This document shows positions 33,684-42,451 of a DNA stretch of 64,000 bases, piece by piece. The notes beneath the pieces are model-generated. The model worked only from the letters and a program-made list of their open reading frames with translations, searched no databases and had not been told where the DNA came from. This DNA comes from Bacteroidota bacterium (GTDB lineage Bacteria > Bacteroidota > Bacteroidia > B-17B0 > Aurantibacillaceae). Made by a program: the position numbers and the translations under genes. The DNA lies in assembly GCA_947450025.1 (NCBI GenBank), contig CANFTW010000011.1:57921-121920 (forward strand), read 5' to 3'. How positions within the stretch are numbered: the stretch's first letter is position 1; every line of letters starts with the position of its first letter.

Positions 33684-34664
33684 ATGGGATTCTTCGATAA
33701 ATTATTTGGCAAAAAAGAAAAAGAAACATTAAACGAAGGTTTATCAAAAACCAAAGAAAGTTTTTTTGGCAAATTAGCAAAGGCTGTTGCTGGTAAATCA
33801 ACGGTTGACGCAGATGTTCTAGATAATTTAGAAGAAGTGCTAATTACAGGTGATGTAGGCGTCAATACTACCTTAAAAATCATTAACCGAATTGAAGCGC
33901 GCGTGGCATCAAACAAATATGTTGGAACAGGCGAATTAAATAATTTATTAAAAGAAGAGGTTGCAGCCTTATTAACTGAAAATAATTCAACAGATGCCAC
34001 TTCCTTTGAAATTCCTGCATTACCTACTCTACCTTCTGGAGAAAAAACGCCTTATGTTATCATGGTGGTTGGCGTAAATGGTGTTGGTAAAACAACCACA
34101 ATCGGTAAACTTTCTCATCAATTTAAACAAGCAGGATATAAGGTAGTTTTAGGGGCTGCCGATACCTTCAGAGCAGCTGCCGTTGAGCAATTAACGATTT
34201 GGAGTCAGCGAGTTGGAGTCGATATAGTCTCGCAAGGTATGAACGCTGATCCGGCTAGCGTCGCTTTTGATACCTTAAGTAGTGCTAAAGCAAAAGGTGC
34301 TGATGTGGTTATTATTGATACTGCAGGCCGCTTGCATAATAAAATTAACTTAATGAATGAGTTAACCAAGATTAAAAACGTGATGAAAAAAGTCATTCCT
34401 GATGCCCCTCATGATGTATTATTAGTTTTGGATGCAAGTACCGGGCAAAACGCCATTGAGCAGTGTAAAAAATTTACAGCGGCAACTGACGTCACTTCCC
34501 TAGCCCTTACAAAATTAGATGGAACAGCTAAAGGCGGTGTGGTGATTGGTATTTCTGATGAATTTAAAATTCCAGTAAAATATATTGGTGTTGGTGAAAA
34601 AATGGAAGACCTCCAGGTTTTCAATCGTACTGAATTTGTTGACAGTTTATTTAGTCAAAACTAA
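33684..34664 (+). CDS. ftsY: Signal recognition particle receptor FtsY
   Basis: The 326-residue GTPase has a short N domain (about 15-95, four helices) and the SRP-type G domain: GVNGVGKTTTIGKL (G1, about 134-147), DTFRAAAVEQL, DTAGRLHNK (G3), TKLDGTAKGG (G4) and the closing GVGEKMEDLQVFN. It lacks the long acidic A domain of E. coli FtsY; a short Lys-rich N-terminus (MGFFDKLFGKKEKE) probably serves as membrane anchor. It pairs with Ffh to deliver ribosomes to SecYEG. The block order L28-L33-DUF4295-FtsY is a Bacteroidota hallmark. Confidence 0.97.
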   Translation: MGFFDKLFGKKEKETLNEGLSKTKESFFGKLAKAVAGKSTVDADVLDNLEEVLITGDVGVNTTLKIINRIEARVASNKYVGTGELNNLLKEEVAALLTENNSTDATSFEIPALPTLPSGEKTPYVIMVVGVNGVGKTTTIGKLSHQFKQAGYKVVLGAADTFRAAAVEQLTIWSQRVGVDIVSQGMNADPASVAFDTLSSAKAKGADVVIIDTAGRLHNKINLMNELTKIKNVMKKVIPDAPHDVLLVLDASTGQNAIEQCKKFTAATDVTSLALTKLDGTAKGGVVIGISDEFKIPVKYIGVGEKMEDLQVFNRTEFVDSLFSQN

Positions 34665-34763
34665 CTCAGTATTTCCGTCTTTTATTACCCTTCCTATAAT
34701 ATTTATTATTATTTTGTATCTTTCAATTATACTAAACTTATATATTGTAATTAATCAAATTTT

Positions 34764-37700
34764 ATGAATTCTATATTTTCCAAAATAAAATCATCATTTA
34801 TCATAGCATTTTTAGTTTTATCCTTAAATCATAATTATGCTCAAAACAAATATCCAAGTTTACTTTGGGAAATAACAGGTAACGGTTTAGCAAAACCATC
34901 CTATTTATATGGGACTATGCATGTTAGTAGTAAACTAGCGTGGCACTTATCTGACTCCTTTTTTGTTGCATTAACAAATGTTAATACTGTTGGATTAGAA
35001 TCTAATCCTGACCAATGGTTAAAAAACATGAAAACAATAGGATTATTAGAACAACTCAACAATCCAAATACCTATGGTAGTGACAACTTTTATAAAGATG
35101 CTTTTAAAATAGAATTACCAAATAATAAAACATATATCGATATTCTTTCAAACGATCCTGACTTAATTAATAATTTATTGTACAGAAACAATAATAATAA
35201 ACATGAGCATGAAGAATCAACTTATGTAGATTTATTTATTTATAAAGCTGGCTCTAAATTAGAAAAGAAAATTGTAAGCTTAGAAGACTTTAAAACTTCT
35301 TTAGTAATGGCTAGTAAAAGTTCTGTAAGAGATCCCAATGAAGAATATGACCAGAGTAAAAGCAAAATTGACTACTATAAAGTTCAAGATGAAATTAACA
35401 ACGCATACCGCTCAGGAGATTTAGATGCCATTGATAGTTTATCTCAATTAACGTATACAACAAAAAACACACAAAAATATTTAATTGAAGATCGTAATGT
35501 CATTTTAGCGCACAATATTGATTCTGTTAGTAAAACAGGGAGTTTGTTTGCAGGAATTGGTGCCGCACACTTACCTGGGAAAAATGGAGTGATTGAACTC
35601 CTAAGAAAAATGGGATACAAAGTTCGACCAATATCTAATATTGCTACAAAAAAAGGAGATAAACAAAAAAGCAAAATTGAATCCATTGTGAAAAAATGGC
35701 CAAGCTATACTCATTACTCTAAAGACTCTATTTTCACTTTTGACACTTATGAGGAACCTGTAAATATTGCAAATTTAAAAGGTTATTCTTTTTCATTAAG
35801 CACAGATATGGCTAACGGCTCATACTATGTTGTTGCTCGTCAATTAAGTTATGCTTCCATGTATAACTACTCCATTGATCAAATGATTTCAAAAATTGAC
35901 AGTTTACTTTACGAAAGTATACCGGGTAAGATCATCTCTAAAAAATCAATTGTTAGTTCTACTGGCTTAAAAGGTATGGACATTGTTAACAAAACAAAAC
36001 GTGGTGATTTTCAACGTTATCAAATTTATTTTACCGAAGCAGAATTAATTGTTTTTAAAATGAGTGGGAAAGGAGAATATGTTAAAGGACCTGAAGGAAA
36101 TCGATTCTTTAGTTCCATAAAATTTCTTCCAAACAAAACAAACAACTCCATTACATTTTCTCCACCAACAAAAGGCTTTAGTGTCACAGTTCCTCCAATT
36201 TATAAATATAATACTAATAAAAAAACAGGTGAAAAAGGTCTTGGAGAAGAACTCTATACTTTTGATCCAAAAACTAAAAATACATCAGGCATGATGCATT
36301 ATTTTTATAATGACTACAATTATTTAGAAGAAGATACTTTTGAATTAAATATTCTTTGCAGTAACGCCCTTAAAAACTTTGGGTACACTTCCAACATAAC
36401 AAGAGAATTAGGAAGAGAACAAAATTTTCCATGTATTAGTTTTTCAGGAGTCAATACAAATTTAAACAAAACACTTTATGGTAAACTATTTATAAAAGGG
36501 GTTCATTACTACTTTTTATATTCAATGGTTGATTATCCTAGTGCCAAACCTACGGAGTTTTTAAATTCATTTAAGCTAATGGATTTTAAACACATTAACG
36601 AATTTAAGACTATTACAGATGATGCGTTTGCATTTACAGCAGTTGACGAAATGGTTCCTGAAGATAGAAACCAATTACAAGATGCCTTAGCCGACTTTTA
36701 TGATGAAATTCAGAAAATTAGAGATCGTAAATTAATTAGTAATGATTTTAATTATGATTCAAAGTCTAAATCATACTACTCCCCATCATCTGGAGAACAT
36801 GTAAATATAGATTATGAAAAATTTAATGATTATGATTTCAGAGACTCTACAACCTTTTGGACGGATGTACAGAAAAATATTAAAAACAATAACAGTTTCA
36901 TTATATCAAATCCTGTTTTAACCAAAACAGGTAAAGTGCAAACATTAGAGCTAAGTTTAAAAGATACTGCTTGTTCTAACATTATAAAAAGAAAATACAT
37001 TTTAAAAGATGGCTTATTATTTACGCTATCTGCTGTATGTGATTCTTCAATTGGCACAACAGGTTGGACAGATGGATTCTTAAAATCTTTCCGTCATAAA
37101 GATACGTTGTTTTCGAAGCCACTATTCGAAAATAAAACAGCTGCTTTATTTAAAAATTTAACATCAAGTGATACCACTTTAAAATATGCCGCTAAACAAT
37201 CTTTATCATCTACAGTAATTGATAAAAAATTCTCTAAAGAAGTGATTGACTTTTTAAAAACTCCAGATTTTCTTAAACTAGATGAGGAAACTAGAGCTAT
37301 GTTATTAGTGAATGGAGGAACCTTAGAAGATGAAAACATTATTCCAGTATATAAAACACTATACAATTATTATGAAGATAGTAGTTATATGCAGATTTGT
37401 TTAATTAAAGGATTAGGATTTTTAAAAACTAAAAACAGCTATAACACTATATTTGAATTCATTAAAAATAAAACGCCTTTAACAGGTAATGAAGAAAATA
37501 TTACTGATATTTTAAGTCCGTTATATGATTCGTTGAATTTATGTGCTAACTACTTTCCTTCATTATTTTCATTATCAAGTTTTGAAGAGTACAAAACACC
37601 CATATACAAATTATTTTCAGACCTAGTTATTAGAGGCATTATATCCCCAGCTAAATATCAAGAAAGTGTTCCTGCACTTTTAATTGAAGCTAATAATGAA

Positions 37701-38522
37701 TTAAAACGTTACAATACCTCTTCTAACAAATCAAGCAAAGGCTCTGTTTATGATGCTCAAGAAGAAGCGGATAGATTAGTTGAATATTATACGAACTTAT
37801 TAAATCCAAGCTCAGGAAGTAATGAAAATGGAAAGAAAACATTTCCTAGCTATAATAATATGATCGAAAATCATGCAGCGGTTTTAGCCTCATTTTACAA
37901 AACAAATCCTGGCGTTAAGCAATATTTTGATAAACTATTTAAAATCAAAAATGAACAAACATTGCTAAACATCAATTTAATAGCAGTTACAAACTCTATT
38001 ACAGTCAATGATACTGTTTGGAAATTTTTTAGTACAAATAAAAAAACCAAACTTAAAACCTATGATGAGCTAAAAGACAAAAAACTATTAAATAAAATTG
38101 ATGTTTCAAAAATTAATCAAGAAGATTTTTGTAAAACTCGAATAGAAAACAGCATTGAATATGATATGAATTTAAATAATGATGACAACTCATCTTTAAA
38201 GCAAGTGGCAAAACCAGATAGCATTTCATTTTTGAAAAAAGTAGCTGTTAAAAATAACCGTGAAGAAGGATTTATTTACTTTTTCGATAGATTTGATTCT
38301 GAAACAAAAGTAAAAAGTTTAGCCTATGTCTTTGTAGAAAAACAGAAAAATGATAATGTCACTACTCAAATTGATGTTACAGATACTAAACGTGTTATTG
38401 AAATTGGGAAAACAACAGATGACATTATTAATGGTATTACTTCTGAATTTTACTACAAGTACCGCTCAAGATATATTCCTGAAAATAGCTACTCTCAATA
38501 CGGAGACTATTATCAAGAATAA
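34764..38522 (+). CDS. Giant TraB/GumN-family protein
   Basis: The 1252-residue product has a signal peptide (ending NYAQ) and an N-terminal TraB/GumN domain (about 28-295) with the family's marks: SYLYGTMHVSS near the start and FAGIGAAHLPGKNGVIELLRKMGYKV at the end. TraB/GumN domains are relatives of Tiki metalloproteases; the GTxH and GxxHL histidines that would bind metal are present. The rest, about 950 residues, includes a beta-rich part (about 300-620) with two similar halves, and an alpha-helical, HEAT-like region (about 770-1060). I recognise no family there. Typical family members are near 300 residues. Exported, probably periplasmic or surface; monocistronic. Confidence 0.75.
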   Translation: MNSIFSKIKSSFIIAFLVLSLNHNYAQNKYPSLLWEITGNGLAKPSYLYGTMHVSSKLAWHLSDSFFVALTNVNTVGLESNPDQWLKNMKTIGLLEQLNNPNTYGSDNFYKDAFKIELPNNKTYIDILSNDPDLINNLLYRNNNNKHEHEESTYVDLFIYKAGSKLEKKIVSLEDFKTSLVMASKSSVRDPNEEYDQSKSKIDYYKVQDEINNAYRSGDLDAIDSLSQLTYTTKNTQKYLIEDRNVILAHNIDSVSKTGSLFAGIGAAHLPGKNGVIELLRKMGYKVRPISNIATKKGDKQKSKIESIVKKWPSYTHYSKDSIFTFDTYEEPVNIANLKGYSFSLSTDMANGSYYVVARQLSYASMYNYSIDQMISKIDSLLYESIPGKIISKKSIVSSTGLKGMDIVNKTKRGDFQRYQIYFTEAELIVFKMSGKGEYVKGPEGNRFFSSIKFLPNKTNNSITFSPPTKGFSVTVPPIYKYNTNKKTGEKGLGEELYTFDPKTKNTSGMMHYFYNDYNYLEEDTFELNILCSNALKNFGYTSNITRELGREQNFPCISFSGVNTNLNKTLYGKLFIKGVHYYFLYSMVDYPSAKPTEFLNSFKLMDFKHINEFKTITDDAFAFTAVDEMVPEDRNQLQDALADFYDEIQKIRDRKLISNDFNYDSKSKSYYSPSSGEHVNIDYEKFNDYDFRDSTTFWTDVQKNIKNNNSFIISNPVLTKTGKVQTLELSLKDTACSNIIKRKYILKDGLLFTLSAVCDSSIGTTGWTDGFLKSFRHKDTLFSKPLFENKTAALFKNLTSSDTTLKYAAKQSLSSTVIDKKFSKEVIDFLKTPDFLKLDEETRAMLLVNGGTLEDENIIPVYKTLYNYYEDSSYMQICLIKGLGFLKTKNSYNTIFEFIKNKTPLTGNEENITDILSPLYDSLNLCANYFPSLFSLSSFEEYKTPIYKLFSDLVIRGIISPAKYQESVPALLIEANNELKRYNTSSNKSSKGSVYDAQEEADRLVEYYTNLLNPSSGSNENGKKTFPSYNNMIENHAAVLASFYKTNPGVKQYFDKLFKIKNEQTLLNINLIAVTNSITVNDTVWKFFSTNKKTKLKTYDELKDKKLLNKIDVSKINQEDFCKTRIENSIEYDMNLNNDDNSSLKQVAKPDSISFLKKVAVKNNREEGFIYFFDRFDSETKVKSLAYVFVEKQKNDNVTTQIDVTDTKRVIEIGKTTDDIINGITSEFYYKYRSRYIPENSYSQYGDYYQE

Positions 38523-38542
38523 TAAATGAAGTAACTAACAGT

Positions 38543-39880
38543 TTAAAGCCTATGAAAGGTCATTCGTTGACCTTTTTGGCTTTCATCAAAATGACCATTA
38601 TCAAATACTAAATGGCCATTAACAAATGTTTTGTTGATTCTAGAAGAAAAAGTATGCCCTTCAAATGGACTCCATCCACATTTATACAATAAAGATGATT
38701 TAGTAACTTCTGTCGTTTTATGAAGATCAACTAAAACTAAATCAGCATAAAAACCTTCACGTATATAACCTCGTTTTTCAATTTTAAAAATATCCGCTAC
38801 ATTGTGAGACATTTTTCTGACAATCATTTCTAAAGAAATTTTTTGCTGCTTATAAAAATCAAGCATCGCTAATATAGAATGTTGAACCAATGGGCCTCCA
38901 CTAGGTGCTTGTAAATAAGGTAATTGTTTTTCTTCAATTGTATGAGGTGCATGATCAGTTGCAATAACGTCAATTCTACCATCCAAAACAGCTTCAAAAA
39001 TATGAGCTCTATCGTACTCTGTTTTGACTGAAGGATTCCATTTAATAAAATTACCTTTCTTTTTATAATCATCATCGTTAAACCATAAATGATGAATACA
39101 GGCTTCGGATGTAATACGTTTTTGTTTTAAAGGAATTTTATTAGTGAATAAATCTAACTCTTTAGCAGTAGAAATATGCAAAATATGTAATCGTGTATTA
39201 TGTTTTTTAGCTAATTCAACAGCAAATGAGGAAGATTTAAAACAAGCTTCATCATTACGAATAATTGGATGAAAATAAGCAGGCAAATCTTCGCCGTATT
39301 CTTGCACAATTCTCTTCTGATTTTCTTTAATAATTGGATCATATTCGCAATGAGTTGCAATTAAGGTGTTAGCTTTAGAGAAAAATCCTTCTAATGTTTT
39401 TTCATTATCAACTAACATATCCCCAGTACTTGAACCCATAAAAAGCTTTAAACCACAAACTCTATTATAATCAACTTTTAAAGTTTCCTCTAAATTGATA
39501 TTGGTACCTCCCATGAAAAAAGAATAATTAGCCAAGGAGCATTGTTCTGCACGAGCATATTTCTTTTCTAATTCATTAATGGTAACAGCTTGTGGGACTG
39601 TATTAGGCATTTCCATGTATGATGTAACACCTCCTGCTACTGCGGCTTTTGCTTCAGTATAAATTTCTCCTTTATGGGTTAATCCTGGCTCTCTAAAATG
39701 TACTTGATCATCAATAGCACCAGGCATTAAAACCAATCCCTCTGCATCAATAATTTTTGCAGACTCGTCTGTAATATCTCTATCTATTTTTGCAATAATT
39801 TGTCCATCTATTAAAACATCTGAAACAAATGTTTCATCTTCATTAACAATGGTTGCATTTTTTATTAAAATTTTTGTCAT
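38543..39880 (-). CDS. pyrC: Dihydroorotase
   Basis: The 445-residue amidohydrolase is a class I-like dihydroorotase that closes carbamoyl aspartate to dihydroorotate in pyrimidine synthesis. Seen: PGAIDDQVHFREPGLTHKGE at about 53-72, YMEMPNTVPQA, GLKLFMGSSTGDML with the lysine candidate for carboxylation, THCEYDP, LHILHISTAKEL, and ATDHAPHTIEEK with the catalytic Asp. The first His of the usual HxH metal motif is Gln here (D-Q-V-H). I recall this form as common in Bacteroidota enzymes. An allantoinase or hydantoinase is the main alternative, but the FREPG and DHAPH blocks favour dihydroorotase. It ends two bases from the RlpA-like gene upstream. Confidence 0.9.
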   Translation of the reverse strand: MTKILIKNATIVNEDETFVSDVLIDGQIIAKIDRDITDESAKIIDAEGLVLMPGAIDDQVHFREPGLTHKGEIYTEAKAAVAGGVTSYMEMPNTVPQAVTINELEKKYARAEQCSLANYSFFMGGTNINLEETLKVDYNRVCGLKLFMGSSTGDMLVDNEKTLEGFFSKANTLIATHCEYDPIIKENQKRIVQEYGEDLPAYFHPIIRNDEACFKSSSFAVELAKKHNTRLHILHISTAKELDLFTNKIPLKQKRITSEACIHHLWFNDDDYKKKGNFIKWNPSVKTEYDRAHIFEAVLDGRIDVIATDHAPHTIEEKQLPYLQAPSGGPLVQHSILAMLDFYKQQKISLEMIVRKMSHNVADIFKIEKRGYIREGFYADLVLVDLHKTTEVTKSSLLYKCGWSPFEGHTFSSRINKTFVNGHLVFDNGHFDESQKGQRMTFHRL

Positions 39881-39881
39881 A

Positions 39882-40262
39882 CTAATTTTTTAAAGAATCT
39901 AAAACTGTTATTTCAACCTTGGTTAGGCCTGATTTAATAAAATTTAATTGCTTTGCCGCTTTATAAGTTAAATCAATACTTCGTTTTGATTTTTGCGGGA
40001 GACGATCATTAATTTTCACTATTACAGTAGAATCATTATTTAGATTCCTAACCAAAACATAGGTGCCAAATTTAAACTTTTTATGGGCTGCCGTCAAACT
40101 ATCACTTGAGAATTTTTCACCAGATGATGTTTTTCTGCCATTAAATTTTTTAGCATAAAAGCTGGCTATTCCATAAGATTTATTCATTGAGTTAATAGTA
40201 TCTTGAGAAAATAATTTGTAACTCAAACCCATTATTATCATTATGAATATTAAAACCCTCAT
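39882..40262 (-). CDS. RlpA-like double-psi beta-barrel protein
   Basis: From the ATG at 40262 the product is 126 residues with a signal peptide (MRVLIFIMIIMGLSYKLFSQ). The mature part is a single RlpA/DPBB domain: YGIASFYAKKFNGRKTSSGEKF, LTAAHKKFKFGTYVLVRNLNN, VKINDRLPQKSKRSIDLTYKAAKQLNF, with the conserved Asp in NDR and the serine-leucine block. RlpA proteins bind or cleave stem-peptide-free (denuded) glycan strands at the division septum; this one lacks a SPOR domain and a lipobox, so it is secreted to the periplasm. A TTG six bases further upstream is possible but adds only two residues. It shares a transcript with pyrC. Confidence 0.88.
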   Translation of the reverse strand: MRVLIFIMIIMGLSYKLFSQDTINSMNKSYGIASFYAKKFNGRKTSSGEKFSSDSLTAAHKKFKFGTYVLVRNLNNDSTVIVKINDRLPQKSKRSIDLTYKAAKQLNFIKSGLTKVEITVLDSLKN

Positions 40263-40411
40263 ACTCAAAACTAGCTATTTTTATTAAAAAATTAGCATTT
40301 ATTAGTCTAAAAAGAGCTCCATACTTAACCAATTTTAACAAAAAATGCCAAATAAATGATGAAAATTGACACTTTAAATAATCTAACAAAGTAGTATATT
40401 AGTAAACTTTT

Positions 40412-41122
40412 ATGAAGCAGAATTTAGTCATCATTCCTACATATAATGAAATTGAAAACATCGAAAAAATGATTCGAACTGTTTTTGATTTACCTCGTGA
40501 ATTCGAGTTACTCATTGTTGATGACGGATCACCAGATGGCACTGCCAATAAGGTCAAAGAACTTCAAAAAGAATTTCCTAATAAACTTCATATTGAAGAA
40601 CGTAAGGGCAAATTAGGATTAGGAACAGCTTACATTCATGGATTCAAATGGGCTTTATCTCATCAATACGAATTTATATTTGAGATGGATTGCGATTTCA
40701 GTCACAATCCAAAAGATTTGGTAAGATTATTAGAAGCTTGTGAAAATGGCGCTGATGTTTCTGTTGGATCAAGATATTGTAAAGGTGGGCAAGTTAGTAA
40801 TTGGCCTATTGGAAGAATATTAATGAGTTACTTTGCGTCTGTTTATGTTCGCATAGTATTGTGGATTTCTATTAAAGATACAACTGCTGGGTTTAAATGC
40901 TACCGAAAAAAAGTTCTTGAATCCATTGAATTAAACGAGGTTCGATTTATGGGCTATGCCTTTCAGATTGAAATGAAATATAGAGCTTATAAAAAAGGAT
41001 TTAAAATTATAGAAGTACCTATTATGTTTACTGATCGCGTATTAGGGGTTAGTAAAATGAGTACGAAAATCTTTAAAGAAGCATTTATAGGTGTATTACA
41101 AATGCGTTTCATGAAGCATTAA
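40412..41122 (+). CDS. Polyprenol-phosphate mannose synthase-like GT2
   Basis: The 236-residue GT-A enzyme matches the DPM1/Ppm1 group: VIIPTYNEIENIEKMI, LIVDDGSPDGTANKV (UDP/GDP-sugar Asp pair), GLGTAYIHGFKWAL, EMDCDFSHNPKDL with the DxD-like metal motif, GSRYCKGG, and TAGFKCYRK. It transfers mannose (or another hexose) from the nucleotide sugar to polyprenyl phosphate at the inner leaflet. It lacks the C-terminal GtrA or membrane domains of longer homologues. The manC-like enzyme at 20270 could supply GDP-mannose. Divergent from rlpA/pyrC and convergent with the TolC gene. Confidence 0.88.
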   Translation: MKQNLVIIPTYNEIENIEKMIRTVFDLPREFELLIVDDGSPDGTANKVKELQKEFPNKLHIEERKGKLGLGTAYIHGFKWALSHQYEFIFEMDCDFSHNPKDLVRLLEACENGADVSVGSRYCKGGQVSNWPIGRILMSYFASVYVRIVLWISIKDTTAGFKCYRKKVLESIELNEVRFMGYAFQIEMKYRAYKKGFKIIEVPIMFTDRVLGVSKMSTKIFKEAFIGVLQMRFMKH

Positions 41123-41143
41123 CCTCGTTATACCCTATTTCAT

Positions 41144-42451
41144 TTATTTCACTAAACTGCCATTGGCTCTTAACAAATCGGTCTCGGCAAGTTTCATTGA
41201 ATATAAAGCTTCAATGTATCTTACTTGAGCATCTTCTAAATTCTTTTGCGTTTCAATTGTTTCTAACAAATTGGCTTTACCTAGTTTATAACGCTCAATA
41301 GAAATCATTAAAACTTCTTTAGAATCTTCTAAATTTTGTTTTTCTAATTCAATAATTGATTTATTAAGCTGATAGGTTTTATAACTGTTATAAACTTGTC
41401 CGTCAATTTGTTGGTAAACTTGTTCACTTATATATTTTTGATTCAGATATAAAATATTTCTTTCCTTAAGTAATTTGTTGTTTTTAGTTCCACTAAATAA
41501 TAACCAGCCCGCAGTAACACCAGCATTTAAACCTGCTTGTTTATTTAAAAACACAATACCTGCTTGGCTCTGAGATCTTGTGAAATTATACGCCCCATTT
41601 AATTGAACAAATGGCAAATTGGCTGCCCTCGCCTCTTTAATACTCTGTTCAATCATTAATTCATTTTGTTTTGAAATTAAAACAGATGAATTTGATTTCA
41701 CTATGTTCTTTTTCAACTCATCAATATTTGGATTAAAATTTACAGTAATAGAATCTGTTGTCGAAAATTCTTCATCCACAGGTTTATTTAGTAAAAAATT
41801 TAATTTTGTTTTGGCATTTAATAGTTGAACTTTCAACTGAATAATTGCGCTTTGCGCTTTATTTTCATTAGATTGTGATAATAAAACATCTACTTTTGAA
41901 TCAGATCCAATACTATATTTCAGTTTAGCAATCTTCTTTCTTTCCTCATAAATATTTAAATTTTGCTTTGCTGCATTTATTAAAGCCGTTGTTTTTACAA
42001 CCATGTAATAAGCGGTAATAATATCATATATCGTGTTTTCCATTTGCTGCTTTAATTCAATTACCGACAACTGCTCATTTTGACTTAATCGTTTTTTTAT
42101 AGCAAACATTTTTAACCCATCAAATACGACCCAGCCGACATTAATAGACGCCCCTGTATTATTTGATTGTGCTCCATTTCTTTCTTGAATAACGCCAGAA
42201 CTAAATTCTTGATAAGAGTTAACATTTGCTAAATTTAAATTTGCGTTAAGACTTACAGTAGGCGACATTCCTGCCGACCCAAAATTATTTTGAAGTTTAG
42301 AGATGCTTTGTTCATTTTTTGAAATCAAAACCGAATAATTTTTTTCAAGTCCAAGTTTAATAGCATCGTCAATGGTTAATACAGATTGTGCGAATAATCC
42401 AGTATTCAATGTAATAAAAAAATATATTACTTTATTAATCTTCTTTTTCAT
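41144..42451 (-). CDS. TolC-family outer-membrane efflux protein
   Basis: The 435-residue product has a signal peptide (ending LFAQ) and two repeats of the TolC coiled-coil fold: LTIDDAIKLGLEKNYSVLISKNEQSIS at the start and AKLKYSIGSDSKVDVLLSQSN, with their counterparts about 200 residues later (ISIERYKLGKANLLETIETQKN). It forms the trimeric outer-membrane duct of the tripartite pump encoded upstream. Its start overlaps the RND gene by 17 bases, so translation is coupled. Last gene of the marR operon. Confidence 0.92.
   Translation of the reverse strand: MKKKINKVIYFFITLNTGLFAQSVLTIDDAIKLGLEKNYSVLISKNEQSISKLQNNFGSAGMSPTVSLNANLNLANVNSYQEFSSGVIQERNGAQSNNTGASINVGWVVFDGLKMFAIKKRLSQNEQLSVIELKQQMENTIYDIITAYYMVVKTTALINAAKQNLNIYEERKKIAKLKYSIGSDSKVDVLLSQSNENKAQSAIIQLKVQLLNAKTKLNFLLNKPVDEEFSTTDSITVNFNPNIDELKKNIVKSNSSVLISKQNELMIEQSIKEARAANLPFVQLNGAYNFTRSQSQAGIVFLNKQAGLNAGVTAGWLLFSGTKNNKLLKERNILYLNQKYISEQVYQQIDGQVYNSYKTYQLNKSIIELEKQNLEDSKEVLMISIERYKLGKANLLETIETQKNLEDAQVRYIEALYSMKLAETDLLRANGSLVK

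Noticed and set aside
40263..40268. TTG start for the RlpA-like gene
   Set aside because: It adds only two residues before an ATG that gives a clean signal peptide.
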